Below, piece by piece: positions 19,801-29,200 of a DNA stretch of 64,000 nt (position 1 is its first letter; the number at the start of each line of letters is the position of its first letter). A program made the translations under genes and the position numbers. Under the pieces are notes generated by a model, which made no database searches, had not been told where the DNA came from, and saw only the letters and a list, made by a program, of their open reading frames with translations. Source of the DNA: a virus; IMG/VR virus record IMGVR_UViG_3300008267_000040, positions 39,629 through 103,628 of that record; one strand, 5' to 3'.

Positions 19801-21649
19801 CACCAGCACCAACTAATGGTTGATAACCATATCCAGTAGTAATCCCAGTTCTAACAATTTTACCTGCGCCTGGTGTTCCAGTTAAGAATTTAATTCTATT
19901 TTTTGCTGGATTGTCAATAACAAAATCAGTATTTGATATCTGTGGAATATTATTAATTAGTACAATTGGATTATTATTAACATCAATTGAACTTGTTAAA
20001 ACTGTGTTGGTATTTGTATAAATTCCTACAATATCTTGATCATAATTCTGGAGGAAAAATTCTGTTGAAGAAGCACCAACAAATTTTGTCGATATGTCAT
20101 CGAAAATCACATTTTTATCATTTGGAGTTCCTGGGTCAAACTTTCTTGTGAATGCTCTTCCAGAAAAACTAGACGTTATTTTAAGTCCTTCATATCCAGA
20201 TGGTCCATATGGTGGTGTAGTGAAATGAATTTCATCTTTAGATATATTAAAATCACCTCTAAGGATAGTAACAGCAGCACCAACTGTATGATAACCAACC
20301 CTAGAACCCAAGTACCCTCTTGTTACATTGAAGGCATTTGTAGAACCTATTCCGATGGTATTAATTTTTAAATACTCAGAATCAATTTGGATTGTATCTA
20401 ATGATGTGATTGATGAGATTCCCGAAAGATAGATTATGTCTGTGGTGACACCAACTATTGAAACTAAAGATACAGATAAATCTCTCTTATATAAAGGACT
20501 TTGAATAATATTATCTACTGATATAATTGCACTAGCATTTGGATTATTAAATGTAAATGACTGATATCCTGTCCCATAAGAAATGATATCCAATTCATTT
20601 GATGTAGATAGTCCAGATACTTTATAATTATCATTGTCTATCTTAGAGACATACAATGTTGATGGTAATTTATCTGTTCCTAAAACCTTCGGAGTTAAAT
20701 ATAAATCATCAGCAGGAGTTACACCACCAACTGAAGAACCTAAAATTTTGATTTTATCTGTTAATGCATATCCAACACCACCATTTGCCACAGTGATGGA
20801 AGACACATCACCAAAAGAATTTCTAGATACATTAAATCTAGCACCAGAACCAAATCCAATTATTGTTGAACTTGGGAGATTTGAATATGAACTTCCTGCT
20901 TGACCAACAATCCTAGTGTTAGCAACAGAGGAAACAGTAAATGATAAATCATTTGTCGGACTTGTTCCATTCATAAAGGTTCCAGAAATTGAAACCGTAT
21001 CACCAACTGCATATCCTCTTCCACCTTCTCTCAAAACTAAAGATGTAGAAATAGGATATCCAGTAGATGAGTTGTAAACAATGAAGACATTGAACTTTGC
21101 TCCAGTTCCAACCCCACTTGTTGAGTATGCTGGGAATGGGTCAAAAAATCCGTAGAATCTATTTTGATTGAGGGAAAAATCTGGAGTTATTGAAGCAGAT
21201 GTTCCAACAATAGCAGTTGAGATAGCAACATTGTATCCATTCTCAAAAATTGAAGTCCCATTTCCACCTTCAACCTGCATGATGATTGAAGATTCCGTAG
21301 ATGCTACAGACAAATATGGAGCAGTATCTGGTCCTTTTCTGACTATCAATGAACTTTCAACATATGATGTAGTCGCAATTCCAACTTGTGTCCCCAAATC
21401 TTCAGTTGTTGGAAAATATCCAGATCCAGAATTTAAAATAGCAACTCTTCTAATTGAACCATCAACAATTACTGGATAAAATAAACCTTCAACAAGAGGC
21501 ACTTTTGTTCCAGATATTTCTATTTTTGGTGGGTCAGTTGATGCATAACCAGCACCACCATTTAAAACATCTATAGATGAAACACCATACTCTGAATTAA
21601 AGTTAGGTCTTAAAACAGCACCTGAACCTGGAACTTCTCTTGTTGACAT
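16808..21649 (-). CDS. Large structural protein with glycine-turn repeats and an inserted BNR/propeller-like region
   Basis: 1,613 residues. It starts MSTREVPGSGAVLRPNFNSE and then carries many copies of a beta unit of the form SIxVxNGGxGYxxxPxIxI (for example VSSIDVLNGGAGYASTDPPK). Two FLQN/FTLT-type fibre modules lie around residues 520-620 and 780-850. From about 1,060 to 1,360, segments such as VAISTNGIEWSQSSIG, GDSGTIIHSTNGNIWDRIVS and VAVGQNATIFVSTTGNTGWE form BNR/Ycf48-like blades. The C-terminus (NENGIYGKYTWGKIYDFQNR) is of a cyanophage structural type. It may replace gp10 in the baseplate periphery; that is inferred from gene order. Confidence 0.75.
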   Translation of the reverse strand: MSTREVPGSGAVLRPNFNSEYGVSSIDVLNGGAGYASTDPPKIEISGTKVPLVEGLFYPVIVDGSIRRVAILNSGSGYFPTTEDLGTQVGIATTSYVESSLIVRKGPDTAPYLSVASTESSIIMQVEGGNGTSIFENGYNVAISTAIVGTSASITPDFSLNQNRFYGFFDPFPAYSTSGVGTGAKFNVFIVYNSSTGYPISTSLVLREGGRGYAVGDTVSISGTFMNGTSPTNDLSFTVSSVANTRIVGQAGSSYSNLPSSTIIGFGSGARFNVSRNSFGDVSSITVANGGVGYALTDKIKILGSSVGGVTPADDLYLTPKVLGTDKLPSTLYVSKIDNDNYKVSGLSTSNELDIISYGTGYQSFTFNNPNASAIISVDNIIQSPLYKRDLSVSLVSIVGVTTDIIYLSGISSITSLDTIQIDSEYLKINTIGIGSTNAFNVTRGYLGSRVGYHTVGAAVTILRGDFNISKDEIHFTTPPYGPSGYEGLKITSSFSGRAFTRKFDPGTPNDKNVIFDDISTKFVGASSTEFFLQNYDQDIVGIYTNTNTVLTSSIDVNNNPIVLINNIPQISNTDFVIDNPAKNRIKFLTGTPGAGKIVRTGITTGYGYQPLVGAGATVTVSAAGTISAVTIKGFGSGYRTPPKIEILSNVGTGASLVAIIGTGGTITSISIVNPGTGYTTSPVPRVLIGIPSSYSDLPLEYISGSTGNGFGAKASVIVGNQGNVIGFDIEEPGLYYKVGDVLKVVGVTTNPSIGIGFSEFRITVEETLTDKFSGFYPGQFIQFDDIAKYFTGSKKKFTLTISQGGTTEVLSLKSDPSTDVQIENNLFVFINDVLQEPIKSYTFNGSRLTFTEAPKENSKCTILFFRGSDLDVEQIDPPKTIKEGDTIQIGENILDPGDRPQFERIVKKIVSSDALDTFTYDSIGINTDVTKERPLRWAKQTVDRIINGVLYSKSRPDLKSRITPNTKLIANVFSEDEKIYVNNAFPLFSEVDLLSENLRDVIIVDVNDIQPAISTAIVSSASTISSLSISYAGTGYNTLTNPIVAISSAFIQRKDPIYNWKGSNNGISSSYTLNKVVIGNPIVSVGSSGIVAISTNGIEWSQSSIGYGQTISFNSVSVAEPNRYYVVGEFAKIATSVGINTTLSAWTEIKLLEEQVVVGLPDPIINFSSYYNTFNDISYSSLRRTAVAVGDGIGLFTGVGIGTTAFFKKNPPVFTNLNGVANNDARFVVVGDSGTIIHSTNGNIWDRIVSLPTTRNFEKVIWTGTQFVAVGQNATIFVSTTGNTGWERIIPNISDDLINIKYEYGVYVALTGTNQLLFSLDLQYWTQRLTNQNNVVKDLAFIPAPLPPEIRPIGPIIAEEGRYLLVGTSGTTMYAEPIYNRATGVSTVSNGAVSSIRVVNPGFGYSQSTPPPVLLEGDDAVSEKIYSIKSKGDFGVITYVGVGATHIDFVLKSEQYDNVTLGIGYSSLNTFGVTNSQLEVNDYFVIYNSNSTVGHALTGITTSMGGMNNYPASRVGTATSYLDGVYRVGTVSPAVSGIVTVRCYFTTGPGNIPIQVDTNTNENGIYGKYTWGKIYDFQNRTRFQPRNFPVNTNNGLIGLSTAPDVYRTRGLK

Positions 21650-21654
21650 ATTTT

Positions 21655-21885
21655 TTACTTATTATAAACACCACGGGGGAATAATTGTCCTTTTGCTGGT
21701 CTTCTTCCTGTAAGATAACCAGGGGTAGATATGTCCTCATCTCTCAATGGAAGATTACCAATAGAAATTGTTCCATTTGTCTCTGGAATTACAAATGGAG
21801 TTGTTGCCGAATCAAATGTATATTCAACATTTGCATCTGTTCCAGAAACTTGAGGATCTAGTGAAATGAAAGTGAATTCAGGCAT
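21655..21885 (-). CDS. Small conserved structural-cluster protein
   Basis: 76 residues, MPEFTFISLDPQVSGTDANV, with a conserved-looking end TGRRPAKGQLFPRGVYNK. It lies between two structural genes; its ATG abuts or overlaps the upstream stop by one base. The short basic C-terminus and strict clustering suggest an assembly or connector role. Function not recognised. Confidence 0.65.
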   Translation of the reverse strand: MPEFTFISLDPQVSGTDANVEYTFDSATTPFVIPETNGTISIGNLPLRDEDISTPGYLTGRRPAKGQLFPRGVYNK

Positions 21886-23768
21886 CAGACTACCCTCGCA
21901 CAGAATAAAATACCAGTTGTCCTTACTGTCTGAATATAAGAACCATTAATTACCTTATAAACTTCAGATGGACTTACTGTAACAGTATCATTTTGTTGAA
22001 TATTTACACCTGGTAAGTTGTAAGAAAATTCAATTAAAACAAAATCATCAGGGATATAATATGGAACTGGAACTAATTGTCCATTTATTGGTATTCCTTT
22101 AATTACAGCATTAAAATCTGCATTAGATGCTATTTGTCTGTTGCCATTATACCCACCAGCACCTCTTTCTGGTGATTGAGATGCACTTCTATAATAGATT
22201 CTTTTACTTGAATTATTCGTAGAATAATAATATTCATTAGGATTATATGCAGCAGTAGAAACATACACATCCTCAGTATAAATGTTTGCATAATTAGAAG
22301 ATGAATTTAGTGTGCTATATCCAAATTCTGCTGCTCTCTTTGACTGCCCACTGGCATAGTCTGTGTCTATATTTCCTGCAGTCCAAGTTCTAAAGGTTAT
22401 ACTTGGTCTAAAATTTCCTGACCCAGATGGACCTGGAAGAACTTGAGTAAAACCACTTATGAATAACTCATCCAAGTCCCATAAGTTTGGATTTTCAAAA
22501 TTATGTAAAATAAAAGTCCCGTAAGTATTATCTGAAATTTTTTGACTAGAAAGAGTTGGTGCTTTATAAGATAATACTGAGAATGATGGGTCAAGACCTG
22601 AACGATAAATGTTTAAATCTAATTTATACCCAGTATTTGAACCAGTAATTATTTTATTTCCACTATTTCCATTTTGAGATGAATATCTTCTCAAGTTATT
22701 AAGATTTTCAAAAGTACTATAGAAATCTGTTGGTCTTGTTTGGTTATCAAGTTTTTCTGATCCAACCCATCTTCTAGAATATGACATTCCACCAAAAGTC
22801 AAAGATCCAGCAGCATATGGATGGAATCCACTTCCTGCACCTAAAATTAAATTATAATCATCATAAATTAAAAACATCCTATATGTTGTTCCATATTTTT
22901 TATTTGGATTTATTGGTTGTTTTAATATAGCACCACTATTGTATCCACTTGATGAAAGTTGCTTATAGTAAAATGAACTTGTTGTTCCATATCCAATTGG
23001 ATTTACATCTCCAGTATTTGCTGGGAGAACAACAATGGTGCCTCCATTTATACCAGAACTAGTATTATCTTCAATATAATACGTTCCTGCCTGACCAGGA
23101 AGAGGTGACCAAGTTAAACTAAAACCATTATTAATATTATATGGTGCATTAAACGCAAGAGAATGTATAGCATAAGCATAACCAGGAGTAGTTGTTTTTG
23201 CAATTCCTAGAGTATAACCATAACTATTAGTAAGTGTTAAAGTATCTCCTTCTCTAATGGTTATGGTTGTATTGGCACCACCAACCGTACCATTTCTATC
23301 TTGTCCATTTATAATAAAATTATTACTAGAAATATTGGAAAATGTACATGCATATGATACGTTTCCAGTTACAGTTGCTGCTATTGCTACTTTAACTTGG
23401 AAATTAACAGCTCCATTTGCTGCACCACCAATATCTGCTGCAGGTACTGTTACTATTTCTCCCCCAGTATATCCATATCCTGGTCTATTTACATTGATAT
23501 TGATAATTATTCCAGAACTTCTATAAACATCTAATGTGAGACCAGTTCCTATTCCAGATTCCGATGTTGTGGGAACATCAAAGTAATCATCATTGGTTGT
23601 ACCAACAGTTCCACCAATACCAGCAGTAAATGTTGTAACTCCAACAACAAGACCACTATCAGTCCCGCCATGAAGATCCAACCAATCAAAAGCACTTTCT
23701 AGTTGATCGATTAAACTACTGGATGCCCATCCAGGATTTACAGAAATTGTTGTAGTTGTAATTGCCAT
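21885..23768 (-). CDS. Structural protein with a cupredoxin-like fibre module lacking copper ligands
   Basis: 627 residues. After an N-terminal segment (NPGWASSSLIDQLESAFDWL), residues ~139-250 match a phage module normally written DRNGxVxG...VxVGDTLTF...GTVSWTP..AGTYYYxCGNHxGM: here NGQDRNGTVGGANTTITIRE, GDTLTLTNSYGYTL and AGTYYIEDNTSSGING. The Cys/His/Met copper ligands of a true plastocyanin are absent. The C-terminal half (YNLILGAGSGFHPYAAGSLT, TFRTWTAGNIDTDYASGQS) is unassigned. Likely a tail-fibre or baseplate accessory protein. Confidence 0.7.
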   Translation of the reverse strand: MAITTTTISVNPGWASSSLIDQLESAFDWLDLHGGTDSGLVVGVTTFTAGIGGTVGTTNDDYFDVPTTSESGIGTGLTLDVYRSSGIIININVNRPGYGYTGGEIVTVPAADIGGAANGAVNFQVKVAIAATVTGNVSYACTFSNISSNNFIINGQDRNGTVGGANTTITIREGDTLTLTNSYGYTLGIAKTTTPGYAYAIHSLAFNAPYNINNGFSLTWSPLPGQAGTYYIEDNTSSGINGGTIVVLPANTGDVNPIGYGTTSSFYYKQLSSSGYNSGAILKQPINPNKKYGTTYRMFLIYDDYNLILGAGSGFHPYAAGSLTFGGMSYSRRWVGSEKLDNQTRPTDFYSTFENLNNLRRYSSQNGNSGNKIITGSNTGYKLDLNIYRSGLDPSFSVLSYKAPTLSSQKISDNTYGTFILHNFENPNLWDLDELFISGFTQVLPGPSGSGNFRPSITFRTWTAGNIDTDYASGQSKRAAEFGYSTLNSSSNYANIYTEDVYVSTAAYNPNEYYYSTNNSSKRIYYRSASQSPERGAGGYNGNRQIASNADFNAVIKGIPINGQLVPVPYYIPDDFVLIEFSYNLPGVNIQQNDTVTVSPSEVYKVINGSYIQTVRTTGILFCARVV

Positions 23769-23774
23769 TTAAAC

Positions 23775-26213
23775 TTATGCCTCCAGTTGAAGAATGGTTA
23801 AATCTGCTGTAATGGATTGGGTAGTTCCCGATAAATTTTTAATTGATGCGTAAATTAGACCGACTTTCATCAAAGCATATGATTTGAATCCAGCAATATT
23901 TGTATTGCCAATACCGTTATTAGCAATTGATGTTGTTACACCAGTAACTACAACTCTTGATTGTAATGAACCACCAGATGAGGTTACAGTAACAACTCCA
24001 GCAGAAACTGGTGAGACATCTAATCCTGAACCAAAATTAATTGTTCCTGCAGTACCTACTATTGCATTATCATCTTTAATTTCAATACCAGTTCCAGATG
24101 CTATAACACCAAACAATGCACTTCCATCAAGAGCAGGAAGTGCTCCCACCAAAGATCCCGAATTAAGATTGGTTAGATTTGCTCCAGAACCAGAGAATGA
24201 TGCTGCTGTAATAAAACCAACAGTGTTAATATTAATTGTTGTTGAAACTGCACTAGATATTCCAGCAGTAGTTGCATATCCAGCAGTTCCTGATGCCGTA
24301 GATACTCCAGCAGTTATTGCATAATTAGAAGTTACAGATACTGTCGATATTCCAGCAGTTGCTGAATAAGTTGCAACACCAGCAACATTTGCATATGTTG
24401 CAAGTCCACTTCCAGATACTGTAGCAATACCAGAAGCAAATGAAACACTTAGATTAGAACCAAAGTTAATTGTTCCTGCAGTTCCAACTGGAGTTGCATC
24501 GTCTTCAATAATAACTCCACTACCACTACCAACAACTCCAATCAGTGCAGAACCGTCAATTGCAGGTAATGTTCCAGTTAGTTGTCCAGCATTCAGTGTT
24601 CCATAGAAACTTGTAGCAGATACGATACCAGCAACTGTGAGTGCTTCTGTAACTACTGTAGTCTTAATACCAACGTTTCCAGATGAATTGGCATAGAGTT
24701 TAATATTGCCTTCACCATCGGAAAGAACAACATTATTTGAAGATGTTCTGATATCTAAACTAGTATTATTTCCATCATAAGAACCTAAGATTACATTATA
24801 ATTTCCAGTTGTTATTTCTTTTCCTGCTCTATCACCAATAGCAACATTATATTGACCACTAGTTGTGTCATATAAAGTAAATTCCCCAATGGCAATATTA
24901 TGACCCAAACCAGAACTCAAAGTGAATAATGATTGGTCCCCAATTGAGATGTTTCTAGTTGAACCAGAACCCATACTCAAGTTACCAATCCTGATATTAT
25001 CAGTACCAGCAAATTGAATTCTTCCAGAACTTATTGTAGTTACACCAGAGATTGTTACACCATTATTGATTAATATATTTCCATTAAAATCCGCATTACC
25101 AAATAAAGATAATGTTGATGTTGGATTAGTAGTTCCCAATCCAAGTTTTGCAAAAGTATGTATTCCCGCACTATTTGTTACCCAAGAAGAATCTGAATTA
25201 ACATCAATTCTAACTGCACCAGATGAGGTTGAAATGCTAACATTAGAACCAGCAATAAGTGATGTTACAATATTTGTTAGATTACTTCCAGATCCACTAA
25301 AACTTGTTGCTGTAACAATACCACTTACTCTTAAATTATTTGCTGTTACAATTCCAGAAACTCCAAGGTCACCAGTTACATTGACTCCATTAGCAAGAGT
25401 TTGTAGTTTTCTACTACCATTATAGTATAAAAGGGCACCTTCACCAGCAACAGCAGCAAAAACGTTGTTGACTCCATCACCAATTCTAATTGATGAGGAT
25501 GTATCAATTCTCAAATCAACTGCATCATAATAAATTGAAGCATCAATTTGACCACCAGAACCCATTAAAAGTCTTCTTCCATCGTTCATCTGTATTCCAC
25601 CAGATGAACCAGTAATACTTAATATTCCATTATTTAAATGTAATGCTGATATTGGTGCATTTGTGTTTATACCAACTCTTGATGATGTTACAATACCACT
25701 AGCAACTGTTGTCCACTGAGTTGAAACAGCACTTTGAGCAGTTGAATTTATTGTTACTGTTCCCCCAGTTCTTGCTACAGAGACATTAGAACCAGCAAGA
25801 ATACTTGTAATAACTCCAGTTAGATTAACTCCAGATCCATTATAAGAATTTGCTGTTACAACACCAACTGTAATATCTGGGATTGATGAAAAATTTCCAG
25901 CAAAAAGAGCAACGGTTGCAATCCCAGCATTTGTTGCGTAAGAAGATAATGAAGAAAGACCAGAAATGACAGAATAAGATGAGATTCCTGCAGTTACTGC
26001 AAAAGTTGCAATCCCAGCAGTAGATGCATAACCAGATAATGTAGATATACCAGCAGTTCTTGCAAAACCAATAGAATTGGTTATTGTAGTTCCATTTCCA
26101 ATGGCATTATAAATTTCATTAAAATTACTATTAATTTTAATGGCACCCTGTAATATGGAATCTCCAGTACCATCATTTGGAGCGGAACCTGTATTTATTC
26201 CTAATTTCGCCAT
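23775..26213 (-). CDS. Long tail-fibre-like protein with TAGIS repeats and YadA-like head repeats
   Basis: 812 residues. The opening MAKLGINTGSAPNDGTGDSI followed by AIKINSNFNEIYNAIGNGT is characteristic of cyanophage fibre proteins. Many copies of a 7-8 residue ATxAGIS(T)-type unit follow (for example ASTAGIATFAVTAGISSYSV). Around residues 415-490, NISIGDQSLFTLSSGLGHNI and NVAIGDRAGKEITTGNYNVI fit the NxAIG head repeats of YadA-like trimeric adhesins. Trimeric fibre structure and host recognition are inferred. A late promoter (26235-26242) lies 22 nt upstream. Confidence 0.75.
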   Translation of the reverse strand: MAKLGINTGSAPNDGTGDSILQGAIKINSNFNEIYNAIGNGTTITNSIGFARTAGISTLSGYASTAGIATFAVTAGISSYSVISGLSSLSSYATNAGIATVALFAGNFSSIPDITVGVVTANSYNGSGVNLTGVITSILAGSNVSVARTGGTVTINSTAQSAVSTQWTTVASGIVTSSRVGINTNAPISALHLNNGILSITGSSGGIQMNDGRRLLMGSGGQIDASIYYDAVDLRIDTSSSIRIGDGVNNVFAAVAGEGALLYYNGSRKLQTLANGVNVTGDLGVSGIVTANNLRVSGIVTATSFSGSGSNLTNIVTSLIAGSNVSISTSSGAVRIDVNSDSSWVTNSAGIHTFAKLGLGTTNPTSTLSLFGNADFNGNILINNGVTISGVTTISSGRIQFAGTDNIRIGNLSMGSGSTRNISIGDQSLFTLSSGLGHNIAIGEFTLYDTTSGQYNVAIGDRAGKEITTGNYNVILGSYDGNNTSLDIRTSSNNVVLSDGEGNIKLYANSSGNVGIKTTVVTEALTVAGIVSATSFYGTLNAGQLTGTLPAIDGSALIGVVGSGSGVIIEDDATPVGTAGTINFGSNLSVSFASGIATVSGSGLATYANVAGVATYSATAGISTVSVTSNYAITAGVSTASGTAGYATTAGISSAVSTTININTVGFITAASFSGSGANLTNLNSGSLVGALPALDGSALFGVIASGTGIEIKDDNAIVGTAGTINFGSGLDVSPVSAGVVTVTSSGGSLQSRVVVTGVTTSIANNGIGNTNIAGFKSYALMKVGLIYASIKNLSGTTQSITADLTILQLEA

Positions 26214-26234
26214 TATACACTAGATGTTTATTTT

Positions 26235-26242
26235 TATTTATC
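26235..26242 (-). promoter_or_regulatory. Late promoter GATAAATA
   Basis: The minus strand reads GATAAATA 22 nt upstream of ATG 26213, fitting the NATAAATA late consensus. It sits in the short gap between the 2,616-residue gene and the fibre gene. Confidence 0.6.
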
Positions 26243-26244
26243 GT

Positions 26245-29200
26245 TTAATTGGAAGACATCTTTATGGTGCTTGAATCAAAACTAACAATAGGACTATCAA
26301 AATATGATGAAATACCAGGATAACTAAATCCAGCATCAAAAATTGTATTTACTCCAACGTTGGCAGTACCATCTGCCTTAACAACACTGTAGAAAAGTTT
26401 TTGTCCAGATTGGAAATTATTATTTCTTAACTTAAATTTATTGTTGGATAAATCAATTATAGAAGAATCATTTCCTTGGAATTCTCTATAGAATAGTGGT
26501 GTACCTCTATTTTTTAATTTAAAAGTTGTCAATCCAACTATTTGTCCACCAGTTGTAGTTGTAAAACCAGTAAATTGTCCACTAATATCATCAATAGGGA
26601 CAACTTTATTTGTTTTACTCAAAATATATGATTTTAAACTTACCCCTGTTGGGAAAAAGACTCTTTCTATAGACCCATCTGGAAGAAGTTCATCTTCAGT
26701 CACCATACTAAAATTATAACGATTATACATCGATTCAACACTATCAACATTGATTAAAACGTTTAGTGATGAATCACCAACTCCAACTTTCATATTGTTG
26801 GATGCTTTTCCTATAATGTCTAAATCGGAGAACTCCTTAAATCCTGCAGGGTGAACTAATGACCTAATAGGTTCTTTCCAATCTGTGTATGGAATTTGTG
26901 ATTTAATCGAATAAGAGAATTTTTGATAGTAATCATTGTCTGAAATTCTCTGTTGAAAATCATTCAGATAACCAATTTTATCTGTAAAATCATTAATTTT
27001 ATCTCTAGTTACATTAAGAGATGAAATTAAATTAAATTGATTTACATTTTCGACTATTCCATTTAGCAATGACCTAGTTCCAAGTAATCTATTCCCTACT
27101 TCTAATTCACCTTTTGAATCAATAAGTCTTAATTGATTTATGTCATTATCCCATCCACTTTCCATGACAACTGCAGAAAATACTGCAATACCATTAGAAT
27201 CATATCCAACAACGTTTTCTCCAGAATAGTAACCCAAATCATCAATCAATTTCATTTCAAATTTTGCCATAACATTTTCGTTTATGACATAACCATAATT
27301 ATTATCTGTAGTATATTCACCGAGATTATTTGATATCCCGTTCATACTATAGGTTATGGTAAAGTTTGTAGTGCTTATACCAGTAATAGTAAAGAATTTA
27401 TAACTATGATTTGCAGAATTATAGTTATTCTTTTGATTTCCATCTGTTATTCTGCAGTTTTCTACAAAAATCTTATCTCCGACTTTGAATGGGAATACTG
27501 TTTCTTGATTTCCATATTGATTTGCAATTAATGGGTATAATTGATTATCACTATTGACAAGTTCTAATGTAACTTCATTAGTTGATGGATTGTAAACAAT
27601 ATCATCAATATCATAACCATTAGAGTTTCTAGTTGGGATGACGGATAGAGGGGCACTCATATTGGTGACATTCTCTAAAATATCCACAGAAGTGACTGTA
27701 CCACCCTGTATATTTGCTTTTAATTTAATGTTGTCATTACCTACTACTTTAAGTACTGGAGCAGTGTTATATCCCTTTCCTCCAGTAGTAATGCCAATAT
27801 AATCGACTCTTGATATATTTTTTATTTGACATACTGTTGGAACACTCAATACGGGTTTTAAAGTTGGATCGGTAGGATAATCAAATCCATCTTTAATTCT
27901 TTCAATATAATCAATTTTTCCAATGGAATTAGAGAATGCCTTTAGAATTGCATCCTTTCCTGATACTGAAGTTATTGAAGAAATTCTAGGAACTTTTTTG
28001 TATCCTTTTCCTCCAAAATTTAATTTTATATTTGATATTGGACCACTTGTATTTTTAGAATCTGTATCATAGAATATAGTGGTTATGCCAGAATTTGCAT
28101 TGTATGAAAAGTATTCTGGTTTTTGATTTAAAATAAATTTAAATGAAGTGCTTCCAGTAGAAACTACAGAATAACTTTGATTATAGATACTTGGATTTAA
28201 TGATATTTTATTGTAACCAATTACTTCTTTATCAATTGAGATTTGATACTTTTCAAGAACACTAGGTGATAGTGGTATTAAATTATAAAATAGAGTATTT
28301 GTGATACTCTTATCTGTTGTATCTATTCTCAACTTAGCACCAGAAACTCCAGCATCAATTGCATTTCTAGTGTATTTGTATGATTCAACCTCAATTAAGA
28401 TATTGCCATCTTTGTATAATTTAAGATCCATTCCACTTAAAGAAGAATCGGATAAATCAAATTCAATAATATTACCTTTTGTTGATGCTAATGGTGGATT
28501 TACAAGAGCAATTGATTGTACTCCACTTCCTTGAGATGTTAATGATATGCTCACTCCAGATTTTGAACTATCATAGTAATTTGATAATTTGATATAATCT
28601 GGTTTTTGCTTAATTATGTAATATGTCTCATTAGTCTGCAATCCACCAATTGTTGTATTCCCATCATTATAATATACAATTTTATCTCCAGTAACATAAT
28701 TATTTCCTGGCAAATATATTTCAGAAGTTTCTGTGCTAATTGCTACAGAAGTATTGAAAGACTTAACTTCTGTTGTAATTTTCCTGATATTTGTATCATA
28801 TCTAAGTTTAAATGTGTCAACCAATCTTGGTAGAAGGTTAAACGTAATTTCATCAGAATTTCCTAGTCCATGAGTTTCTGTTGTTTCTACATTCAAACTG
28901 AAATTTTCTACCTTTCCAATGACTTTTTCATATGTTGTTGTCAACGAATGTGCAAGTCCAGTTACAGAAATATCGTCAAAGAAATATAATGAACTTAATG
29001 ATGATCCAATTCCAGTTGAAGTGGTATAACCAACAGTAGATAAACCAATATAATCTTGACCTCTATTTACAATGTAAATATTCTGATTATCTTGTAAAGT
29101 AAATGCATCTGCCTGAGTGATTGTATTTGAAACAATCATTCCAGTTCCAGCAAATCCAACATTATACTTTACTAATTGTCCAGTATAAAAATTGTGATTT

